Under the pieces are notes generated by a model. It saw only the letters and a list, made by a program, of their open reading frames with translations, was not told the DNA's origin and ran no database searches. A DNA stretch of 64,000 nucleotides from Polyporus tsugae (taxonomy: Eukaryota > Basidiomycota > Agaricomycetes > Polyporales > Polyporaceae): NCBI GenBank assembly GCA_024305745.1, contig JAHRBS010000001.1, positions 1,860,001 to 1,924,000 of the forward strand. Reading direction: 5' to 3'. The translations under genes and the position numbers were made by a program. Position 1 is the first letter of the stretch. Each line of letters opens with the position of its first letter. Shown piece by piece: positions 24,251 through 34,060 of the stretch.

Positions 24251-24555
24251 TTGGGGTCACTGTGCCACGATTGTTCCGACCATCCCTCCGATGCACTCGA
24301 AGTAGACTTTTCTTTGAGAGCAACAACCGAAGTCGATGTCTGTCCAGTATGCATGACGTAAGCGTCTGTGCCTCGAGGAAGGCCGCGCCTTGTATGAGCG
24401 CGCCTGTGGCCTGAGGGCGACATTGGCCAACCTCCGTCATGACCTCTCCCTGAACGCGATAACGCCGCCTTGTATCTGTGTCGTAATCCCATATACCATC
24501 TTCCGGCTCTCTACCCCAGTGTCGTCTTCGATTTGGAACCACGTTTTGGAGCGTC

Positions 24556-26075
24556 ATGGACAAGCCTTCTCATCTCAGCGTGATCATGGACCTATCCCCA
24601 ACGCAATGGACCCTATGCGCACAGTCCACGAACCCGCCTGGTCTTTCACTCCAGACGTTCTTGTCGCAACTTATGGCGTTCTTGAACGCGCACATCGCGT
24701 GCATGGACGAAAACACGCTAGCAGTCTTTGGAGCGTTTCCGGGGCAGAGGTACGTTTCTGTTTTGGCCTCCTTTGCGAGGCAGCCGCTCGAGCCTTCGCG
24801 TGAGTGCCCATAGCTCACAACATGCAGTGTGATGTTATATTCGTCAACCGGAGAGGTCATGACCACAACCACCGAGGTCACGGACGCCAACACATACCGC
24901 CCGTTCCGGACGCTAGACTCGACTGTGATGTCATCAATAGCGGAGCGTTTGGACTCTTATGATGGTGCCGGGGAAGAAGGTGAGCAAATGTACTTTGCCG
25001 CTTCCGTTCAAGTCTGGTGGTGAACATGGCTCCGCTACAGCGCCGATAGGGCTGGTTGGGTGTCTCACCAAGGCACTATGCTGTGAGTTCTCATCTGCGG
25101 TTTCGGATCCGGTGAACGTGCGCGATTATCTCCGTAGACATCAACAGGTCCATTTCCGCTGCAACAGCGTCGGCCCAAGGAGTGGAGGGAGGAGCCACAT
25201 CGGTCGATCCACGCATTCTAGTGCTATCGGTCTCCCCGGATCAGTCCTCAACGTATATCCCTATTATGAACTCCATATTCTCGGCGCAGAAACTCGTGAG
25301 TGTGTCTTTTGATCTCGATGGACCATGTGTCGACACCTCCGCTGACTGTAGGCTACCCTCAGAAAGTCACAATAGACGTCTGCAAGATCTTCGGAGCGGA
25401 GAATGTGTTCTTGCAACAGGCAGCACATTTGACCGGCGGCGCGTACGTACAAATCGAAAGGATGGACGCATTGCTGCAATACATGATGGTATGCGCTCCC
25501 ACTCGTGCGCCACAAAGGTGCCTCCCCTCATTGTGATTTCGAAGATGTCGTTCCTCCCCCCTCCGGCCATCCGCCAGCTGATCTCAGTGCCTACCCAAGA
25601 TAGAGTTGACTTTCGTGCCGCTTGTTTTTGCCACAAACGCATAGTGGAAATTGGCTTCGTCTGCTCCGTATGCCTGTCAAGTAAGCTCTATGACGGTCTC
25701 ACTAGGAACGCTGCCCTTCACTGACCAACGGTTCCTCACAGTTTTCTGCCAGCCCGTACCAGTGTGTTCGACATGCCGGTAAGTTGCAGCAGCATGTCGC
25801 CGAGTACTTCCCCCGCCTTCCCGCGTGAGGCTCGACCCAACGCGGCGGGCTCTGGTCGGTTCTCGTCCCGCCCGGCCCCTCCTCCCCTGCTTCTTACAAT
25901 CGAAAATTTGGTGCTGATCTCCTGACGATCTATTCTCAGAACAAAGTTTCCGATCAAGACATTGCAACGACTCAATGCTTCACGCCCGATTTCCGCGGCG
26001 CCGTCGACCCCAGCAACTCCTCGGCCGTTGGCACAGAAGAACGGCGGTGCCCCCTCCCCCCTGAGGCCCGGGTAG
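24556..26075 (+). CDS. TFB4: TFIIH core subunit Tfb4 (p34 homologue)
   Basis: A structural subunit of the general transcription and DNA-repair factor TFIIH. It starts at the ATG at 24556 with the family's characteristic von Willebrand-like N-terminus: HLSVIMDLSPTQW, FLSQLMAFLNAHIA and NTLAVFGAFPG. Further exons give TTTTEVTDANTYRPF, SVDPRILVLSVSPDQSSTYIP, KVTIDVCKIFGAENVFLQQ and HLTGGAYVQI. The C-terminal C4 zinc-finger region is also present: ACFCHKR, IGFVCSVCLS, then PVCSTCRTKF across the last introns (acceptors near 25740 and 25940). The reading frame closes at the TAG at 26073-26075 after a Pro/Ala-rich tail. Exons are short and separated by introns of about 50-120 nt. All hallmark cysteine pairs are kept, so the gene looks functional. 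Confidence 0.92.
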
Positions 26076-26080
26076 TCGGT

Positions 26081-26114
26081 ACCAACTCACTCACGGCACC
26101 AACTCACTCACGGC
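26081..26114 (+). repeat. 17-bp direct tandem repeat, two copies
   Basis: The 17-mer beginning ACCAACTCACTCACGG occurs twice back to back, at 26081-26097 and 26098-26114, five bases after the Tfb4 stop codon. A short tandem duplication in the 3' untranslated region is the simplest reading. Confidence 0.8.
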
Positions 26115-26937
26115 ACTCCCATGTCACTGTTGGGTATTCTGTACTTCCTCAATACAGAGTTCAGTCACGAGTCGCCGTGGATGTGGTCTGGAGCCCCATG
26201 GTCAAGTCACTTGTATTCTGAATCCTTATCCACGCTTCTCTTCAGTCCTCGAGGTTCGGATGCAGCACCTTGACCGGCCGAGTTCGGTGCATGGAAGACA
26301 GGGTCACAATACACGTACTCCGGTTAGCGTTGGGGGTTCGGCAGGGTTCGAGCGTCGGGCGTTGGACATGGCGGTGTGGGTGTCGGGGTTGGGGGTGTGG
26401 TTCTTGCTTCCTACTCATTGTCAACGACGGTTGTCTTGGAATGCTTGGGAATATACGTACGGCGTTTACTGTGCTTCGCTGCTGGCCGCAGAACCGGCGG
26501 TGATTGCATCGTTACCTGGACATGAGCGCTGGCCTCAATGACGACACTGCGCGCCCTTAACAATTACGTGATAAACCAGCGCCTTGGAAGACCGATGCCC
26601 GGGATGTGGGACGAAGGTTCTAGCCCAAGACAAATGACGTACTAATCCAACATCGTGGATACTGAACCTTGCAAGTTGCGTGTGACATACATGGTAGAGT
26701 GAAAGGGCAACGGCCTGCGGGTCTGGCGCGCTACAAATTTTCTTGTCCTCAGGCCACTCCAGCCCTGTCTCATACCAGTGCCCTCGTCCTGTCCGATCAC
26801 TTTCAACGTCAGCAGTCCAAGGGCAGCGCGGTGATGTATACGGAAGGACCCTGGCTGCTCCCCGGGGCCCGCGGCGGGCGGCGCAGAACGGCGGCCTTCG
26901 TGATACCGGACATGATGGGAGGAGTCAGCGAAGCAAT
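26115..26937. other. intergenic, between convergent Tfb4 and Taspase genes
   Basis: About 0.8 kb holding the two 3' flanks. A plus-strand open frame at 26260-26541 is Gly/Val/Trp-rich and has no motif. Nothing else can be supported. Confidence 0.5.
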
Positions 26938-28814
26938 TCAGATGTGGGCGCAGGTGAACTCGCGTGTGCTCGCTGGACGTACGCTGGGTTTCGGGCACAG
27001 GGACGTCGTATACCCGACCGCCATGCTCTCCGTCGTGAATGCGCACCAAAGGCGGGCTAACCGTGGCGTGTATGTGTGTCGGAGTCCGGACAATGGCATC
27101 CGGACACATGAACGGAATTGAGGTCGAGTTAGGTTCGCGGATGGGCAGACATGGGTCGGTATTGGAACTTACGCTTTATTGTGGTTGGCTGTCCTGAGCC
27201 GCCGCAACTGGCATTGCAGGCAGCGGGGTTGTTGCTCTCGTTGCCGCCTTCGCTGTCGCTGGCCATGTCGCTGTCTGTGCCCGCGCTGCTGCTATCGGAG
27301 TCGTCGTGGGACTGCACTTCTTTCACTAGAAGCAACACACCCGCCTGGGGTGTCCGCTCACCCCTTTCCGAGCATAACCCTGTCCATACGCCGCACGGCC
27401 GATAGGGTGGGAGAACTCGTAAGCTGGGCGAATCACCCACAAACTGCGGGCGAGGCTAGGGTACAGGTTTGGGCGATTGACGTACGTAGGAAGTCTCTGC
27501 CAACGACACGTTGGAGGACGTCATGCGTGCTTTCGTCTTTCCCGGCCGCCTCTACAGCCTCGCAGATCGCTCGCGCGAGGGACATTCTGGTGATTTGCTC
27601 ACCAGCGCCTGGGAAGTTGGGACATAAAAACGCCGCGCAGTGAGTCTGGTGATGGTGATAAATGGGGCGCTGGGAGACAGGGTCCGCGAGACTAACCTGA
27701 TACGCTGCACGCCGTCCTGGGCGTGGCCCAGCAGCCTGCGCCATAGATTGCTGCCTGAGTGGGAGCGCAGGAGAAGCTAGTTTGAGTACGGGATGCGGAA
27801 ATTAATTACTGGAGAAAGATAACAATATACTTCGCCAATTCGGCCTGGGAGCTTGAGTAGCAACCCACCACTGTACGTATGTCAGTGAGTTTCCAGGACG
27901 AGGAGTGGGCTAAAGGCGGGCTACCTTGACACGCCAGCCGCTAAGTGGCCATCTGCGTCCCATGCCACAGCGCCGACAGTATCTTGTCTGTCATGGAGGC
28001 CGTCGACCTGCATCAGAGGAGATGCCAGTTGTCCGGTTGAGTTAGAAGGGCCGCCCGATGAAGCGCAAGACCTTGCAGCATCAAGCTTGCTAATCCAATC
28101 AACCCATTCACGTCGCGCTCGAGGTGAGATCAGCGATTCGGACGGACACTGCAGCCCATTCGACTTGGCGAACTCTGACGCTCCAGAAGACACCAAAATG
28201 CTAAGAGTTATGAATAACCCAATCGTGGGTAGAGGAAAAATGAAAACGTACAGCGGGGGGATACGACCCAGAGGATCAGGCTTGCGTGAATAACGAAGGA
28301 TTTCATGCGCGAGTTTGATTGGGTTCTTGACGCCTAGAGCGGTCGGTCGTGAACGAGTATCGCGCGAGTGTCGTGAAGCCTGCTTACCCGATACGCTGCC
28401 GACAGCACCGAAGTCGCCGGTATGGCCATCCATAACGGAGGCGTCGCATTCGGCGGTGCCACTCAAAGTTAGGTTGGACCCGTAGCCTACACAAGGCGTA
28501 CGAGGGACTCTTGTGAACAGGCTTGTATGTTTATACCTCGGAAAATGGAACGGACCAGCATTCAGACATTCGTCGTCTTCCAAGATCGATATTCCTCCGC
28601 ATACTGTGGGTAATGCCGCCTCGCCACTGCGCGCGAACGCTATACTAGCACTGGTGCACGCTCTAACGTCGCACAATTCAGCAATAAAATCATCTATGTG
28701 TATTGAGAATACTCACAAACGCAACGCACGCTTGACATCTGGATCAGCCGATTTGGGATGAAACCCAGCACCTGCGTGCACGGCGATGATCTGTAGCGTC
28801 GGCGAGTCCGCCAT
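26938..28814 (-). CDS. Taspase-1-like threonine aspartase (N-terminal nucleophile hydrolase)
   Basis: A member of the asparaginase-2/Taspase family, which cleaves itself in front of a threonine that then serves as the nucleophile. It starts at the ATG at 28814: MADSPTLQIIAVHAGAGFHP, the typical HAGAG N-terminus. Subsequent exons give ACTSASIAFARSG, GGISILEDDECLNAGYGSN, and ECDASVMDGHTGDFGAVG with SGVKNPIKLAHEIL. The autoprocessing site reads HDRQDTVGAVAWD near 27.96-28.0 kb, so the catalytic Thr is in place. Downstream come GGLLLKLPGRIG, AAIYGAGCWATPRTACSVS, GAGEQITRMSLARAICEA, PQAGVLLLVKEV, an acidic Asp/Ser-rich insertion, and the closing exon LWCAFTTESMAVGY, with TGA at 26938-26940. Introns are short and GT-AG. 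The exon joined to FLR near 27.49 kb is not fully resolved. It is divergent from the RNase H2B gene. Confidence 0.88.
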
Positions 28815-29154
28815 TACCAATTGGCGCAGCTTGCTTGTCCCTACGTCAGGGCGTTAGCTAACTTGCAACAGCTATCTTTATTTCTCAGGTAAGTTTGCTG
28901 GTCCAATCGACTAGGTACTACTACTACTTGACTACTACAAGACAGGGTTACGCGGCTCGCGTGAGTAAGTAGAGCCGCCGAACACAGGCGCCCTGTACAA
29001 CCATGGGCATACAACGCGATCGCGTAGCCACAGGCGCGTTTGAATCCAGTCCTTGGCCTCCTCTTGCCTTCACCTGCACTTCCGACCACTGCCCTGCTGG
29101 CTTACTCCCCGACCTTGAAAGGAGGAAGGGATCACTTCTAGAGATTACTGTCAG
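28815..29154. promoter_or_regulatory. shared divergent promoter region of the Taspase and RNase H2B genes
   Basis: The two start codons are 340 bp apart in opposite orientation. The gap contains short CTACTACT-type repetitions near 28916-28940 and a C/T-rich stretch before the RNase H2B start. No defined factor site can be named with confidence. Confidence 0.45.
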
Positions 29155-30531
29155 ATGGCGTGCCACGTCGGCGTTCTTCCTGCAGGTTAGTTACTCAGTG
29201 GCTTCTTCATCCAACCACCCAGTGGCTGAACAGCATACCCTTTAGATTTGCTCCAAGCTCTGTCCCACCAGTTGGAAGACAGTGCGCCACAGGGATCAAG
29301 ATATATTGGGAGTGGAGGCGGTGGACTTTGTTTTCTAAGATTTCCGCACCCGCGGACAGGTGCGTCTTGGCCGTTCGAGAATACAGAGCGCATCACGAAG
29401 TGGCTAGACCAGGCATACCTTCGTTATTTCTACCGTACGAACAAATCGATAGCGTAAAAAGCTCGCTACTGGAGGTCCAGGCGATAGCTCCACCTAATCC
29501 AAGGTCATGGTTCGTTCGCGAAGAAGTTGTGGAAGGCGAGTCCGAATTTGTCATATCCTGGCCGTGTCTTATATCCTCCACTCCGATGCAGATGGCAAAC
29601 TTCTCATGATGACACCGATAGACCCCGTCTTTCTCCTCATACCATTGCTACGAGTGACCCAGCCGGTAAATACTCTCCTCGTCTGTGCATGCGCAGAGCG
29701 CTGAGCTCCCCAAGCAGACGGCTGGTTCTGGCAACTTCCTCCCGTCAGAAGACCTCATCGAGGAGGCTGCGAACAAGCTTGTTTCTGGAAATCCTGAGAC
29801 CCCATTGTCTCCCGACGATGTCCAGCGGCTTTCGTCATTGCGCTGCATCCAGGCTGCGATGCGGCACGTGTGCGAATACAAAGGTTAGCTTTCATGGACA
29901 CCCGCAACCATACATACATATACCTGACATATGCGCAGAGATCACAGCTGAGGTTGTGGTATATAGATACTCTGCCGAGCGCGTGCAGACGTACCTGCGC
30001 ACGAAAGTCGCGCGCTTATCTCATATAAATGTATCGGAGCTATCCCGCACATTGACTCGGAGCTTCGCGAAAGACGGTTTAATGGAGGACGGCAAGGAAG
30101 ATATGTTACAAGGTGAGCCAACGAATGATGATTGCCCCAATAATCTAACAATCCCTCGCACCCTAGCGGCTCGATTGCGCGCTGCGTGTGACCTTGTCTC
30201 TCAGTACCTCGCCCGGGATGTCTACGAGAGTCTTCTCTCCTCATACGAGTGTGTCATGCATAATTGCCACCATTGGAACGTGATTGACTGGTCTCGCTGT
30301 AGCTTCGCGGCGCTAGACGCATATATGAAGGTCCTGAGGGATGAGGCTATGGCGCTTGCCGCCTCAAAGATGAACGCCATCGAAGCGAAGGAGAGCGGAG
30401 ATAGCAAGGTGCCAAAGGACCAAGGCAACGACAAGAAGCGCAAACCTCGGGCTTCAACAGGCGTCGACAAGCTCAAGAAGGCTAATACGGGGGGTATGGC
30501 TAAGTTATCGACCTTCTTCCAGAAGAAATGA
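29155..30531 (+). CDS. RNH202: ribonuclease H2 subunit B
   Basis: A non-catalytic subunit of the RNase H2 heterotrimer, which removes ribonucleotides and RNA-DNA hybrids from the genome. The start is the ATG at 29155 (MACHVGVLPA, spliced to DLLQALSHQL). Blocks in order are LCFLRFPHPRTG, SLFLPYEQIDSVKSSLLEVQ, PRSWFVREEVVE spliced to DGKLLMMTPIDPVFLLIPLL (the family's most conserved segment), FLPSEDLIEEAANKL, CIQAAMRHVCEYKEITAEVVVY, SRTLTRSFAKDGLMED and YDFAALDAYMKVLRDE. A Lys-rich tail follows and the protein ends in MAKLSTFFQKK, a PCNA-interacting-peptide-like motif, as in the animal subunit. The intron at 29536-29591 begins with GC rather than GT (see findings). The other introns are GT-AG and 45-60 nt. 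TGA is at 30529-30531. The symbol follows the yeast name. Confidence 0.9.
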
Positions 30532-30813
30532 GCATGTATGCTGGCGATGCTGTTTCTTGGTATGCCCGTATCCTTGTATTCATTTATGACGTTGTACACT
30601 CGTTGTTTATCGCTTTGTTAATTGCATCCAATGTTGGCAGCTGGATTAGCCTTTGCCAGAGCACGAGGAAGGTATCACCTCTTCACAATGTGACGAGTGG
30701 TCTCGGTGGAGAGGTGATTCGAGCTCCGCTAAGACTCGCGTCTTGACAAGAGCGTTCATGTTCAACTTGCAACCAGCTCGACGTCCCCCAACTCCTCCTC
30801 CTCTTTGATCGTC

Positions 30814-33542
30814 ATGCTATCGAGCACTCGCCATTTCGTCAAGGAATACATCGAACGCGGCGTTCAAACCGACCCTGTCCCTTTCAAGACCCCACCCGCC
30901 GAGCTACCAACCTCCTACCTCATGGATTCCCCATCTCACTCGCAGAGGGCCGACGCCTGCTCCATATCGGCGTCGTCTCCGCCTACCCCCGGTCGCGCTA
31001 GGACGGCCACGCAAGATGAGAGCGCATATAGCCAGTGTCAGACCGATATCTCCTTCGACTCTGCGAGCTCCACTGCTGACCGGTCCATGACCACCACCAC
31101 TCGAGCTTTCAAGACGGAGCCAATCCCACCCAACAGGCCGACAGCACTCCTAGACAGGCAACCATCGATCCGCACTGTTTCCCTTCCGGAAGCAACGCCG
31201 AAGTTCCGCATGAAGACTGTCCTAGAGAAGAAAACCGCCCGTGTCGTATCCATGCCTATCTCGGCTTTGCTCAATCCGCTGTCCGATGGTTTAGATGCCC
31301 AGAGCATCGTTGGCGATCCTTTCGTGTCCGAGGACGAGCAACACACCCGTGTTCGCGTCCGGTCGCACGCGACCGATGTTCCCCATACTCCGTCTATCCC
31401 CTCCTCCCCCGATTCGGTGGTCATCATCGCGAATATCAGCAACCAACTTTCAAACGAATTCCTCAAACCGCGAATTGACGAGGATTCTTCCCTGGAGTCG
31501 GGTGAAGAAGGTGCGCCGTTGCGATGCTGACGCGTCAGATGCTCATCATGCTATTGTTCTCATAGGTTGGATCACTTGGACGAGGTCCCCTCCGCGCCCC
31601 ATCCCTGCATTGCACGGGCCTCTGTCATTGCCATACGCACGCTGCCCTTCGTAGGTACTCTCCATACCGTGTTCCAGCTGTTTCTGATGCTACCGCACGT
31701 AGGGGTGCTGAGGGCACGATCATCGAGGAACCCGACAGCCTTCCTCGCGTCATATGGGGCTTGGATGGCGACAGCATGAGTGGTCGAACCCAGCTGAGGG
31801 CTAGCAATACGCAGTCCGCGGCAGGTAAACCTCCGGCTGAGACCGCAGGCGAAACGGGACGGGCGATTGCGAAGATGAAGATTAAACAGGACTACCGGCT
31901 TTCATTCGCCCGGAACGTTCAACCTCCGAGCGTGGTGCCTTCCGATCGTCCGACGCAGGATCGACAGAGCCCGATGGCTTCCGGTGGTGCCCAGGAACTC
32001 CCGAGTCCTCCTGAATTTATACTGAAGCATTCAGAGCCCATAGACCTAGGACGTCTTCTGGGAAGTTCTCTTGACAGAAACCATCTGGAAGTGGTGTCCG
32101 ATGGAGCCTTGCCCAGCGCGGGATGGCAGGCTTCGTATTCCAGCGGCCTTCCGACTCCAGAACTCATACATGATCTCAGTCCCGAGATGGTGTTCGCTCA
32201 AGACCGCTTCAAGAGTCATGGTCTGACCACTCCGTCCGGTTCCGCTAGCGACATACACGGTCTGTCGAACGCTTCCATTCCAGCATCTCTGCTCTCCGGC
32301 TCCCCGCTGGAGTCTCTGAAGTCTTCTCGATCACCGATTCTCTTGGAAGAGCTCGCACCTCAGCAGCTGCCTTATCCCCAAGGACCGATGCCTCGGACGT
32401 CTACGCTAGACGTCGCTCAGAAGTACCGTCAGCAACACCTTCAAAGTATTTTGCCGACACCGCCCGACTCCACTTCACCTATCTGGTCGTCTACGTTCTC
32501 TCCGTACCGAGGCGGAATGTTATCTCCGGAACTTCTGGCGGCTGCTGGCTTATCTCAGATGAAGTCTGGCTACCCATCCTCTCAAATCGTCCCACCTTCG
32601 CAGCACCTGCTGAGACCGGTACCTAGCGGCTTTGGCAATTCTAGTCTTGGCACTACCCGGAAGGTTGCTCCGTCTCCGGCGTGTCTCATCAACGCCAATG
32701 GTCAGAAGCTTCCACCTCGTCTGGCTGTGGAGTATGCTCGTCGTCGCACAATGCCAGACACCTTCCTGGAAGGTTTCCAACCGCAGAACGAACTTGGTCT
32801 TCGATATTCATCACCCGTGCGGATGATCAACCATTCTCCCAGCATGCCGAAGGCGCCGCCAAACACGCCTCACGATAACGTTTCACCGTATGGTCCTCGG
32901 CATCCAGATGTTGTGGCTATCACACACCCATCGCTCTTAGCTGCGCCCCCTTCGCCCACCTCTGCGCGAGAACTCCAGAATATCTGCTTACCCCAGAACA
33001 TCCGTTCAGTCCCTCTCAGCAGGCTTGTTCAACGTCGGCTCTCGACCGTGCCCGAAGAAGACTATGCTTCTAGCGCAGACACCGGTCGGACCCCTCCTGT
33101 CTCTGGGCGCGAGATTTCACAAGGTCCCACCAGCAACGCCTCTGGACTACATTTGTTCCTATCACCGTCCCGTCGGACGAATGTCAACGCCGCACCCTTG
33201 GATTTGTTGGGCGACGATGTCGGAGCGCGCTATGGCGCGGGGAACATGGGAGTTTCTGCAAACCCGGCGCGCACCATCCCTGGCATTCCATACGGAGTGA
33301 AGCTGCCGAGCGTCCAAGGAAAAGGTCCCGGGCCGGTCGCTGGCAGGGAAGCGCACTTCGTCAAAGAAGCTTCCCGTCGCCAGGGCACCGGCAACATAAA
33401 CAGTGACGGCGGGAAACGCGGCGAAGGTGCGCGGGGCAGGGGCCACAGGCGTGGCGGGCGGGGCAGGAAAGGTCGCGGCGGGAACGGACATGGAATTCAC
33501 GGGGCGGAACGCGTTGATGGTGGGTTGGTTGTGAAGTCTTGA
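30814..33542 (+). CDS. Ser/Pro-rich protein of unknown function with Gly/Arg-rich C-terminus
   Basis: I do not recognise this protein. The start is the ATG at 30814 (MLSSTRHFVKEYIERGVQTD). Exon 1 runs to the GAAGAAG/GTGCGC donor near 31510. An intron of about 165 nt ending in GTTCCAG near 31678 joins in phase to VSDATARRGAEGTIIEEPDS and the long second exon, which stops at 33542. The product is about 850 residues, largely Ser/Pro/Thr-rich and probably disordered, with many SP and TP sites that a proline-directed kinase could use. The last 60 residues are Gly/Arg/Lys-rich (GRGHRRGGRGRKGRGG), resembling RGG-type RNA-binding tails. There is no signal peptide or membrane segment. It follows the RNase H2B gene by 282 bp and precedes the MAP kinase kinase gene on the same strand. 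Confidence 0.6.
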
Positions 33543-34060
33543 GCTTGAAGGTAAATTTGGTTCGTGAGTCGAGCTGCCATTAATTTCGGAGCCGAGAGCT
33601 GCGTTGACGGAATAGCCTCTTCCCACACAGGTTCCGCAGTACTCAGCTTTGAACATCGTCGTCTGTTTTCTCTCGGTCTGGAATGTCTCCGGTTTCGGCT
33701 CATCTGAACGCGTGTGTATCCTAGATGTTCGATCGATTCGGTGGAGTTGGCAATGGCTTCGGGCAATTGGGACTGTATAGAGGCCGCATGTGATCTGCAC
33801 GTCGTGCATCAATGTCTAGAGCGGGGTGTTGGGGCGTGCAATCGAGGGCATCGGTGTTTGTTTGCATGCCGCATGCGTGCGCTGGGTGGAGGCTCGCGAT
33901 ATGACATTGACGGGGCATCGCTGGATCTGGGCGGGCGGCGACATGAGACTCGACCGAGAGCTGGGGCCACGTGGCTGGGCTGCTCGCCTAGACGCCGCAA
34001 TGTCCTTAAGCCGTTGTGGGCTTCAGACAGCGACCATCCTCCTCCTCACCGTCCGGCACA

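Noticed and set aside
26669..27121. 150-codon plus-strand open frame with a protein-like look
   Set aside because: It lies opposite the last exon of the Taspase gene, whose reading (LWCAFTTESMAVGY) is strongly supported.
27433..27744. Apparent small separate gene starting MAQAAGPRPG
   Set aside because: The correct frame and splice sites show that this is part of the Taspase gene (AAIYGAGCWATPRTACSVS joined to GAGEQITRM).
31567..31660. Possible extra exon (LDHLDEVPSAPHP) in the Ser/Pro-rich gene
   Set aside because: No combination of donor and acceptor keeps the frame, whereas skipping it joins the flanking exons in phase.
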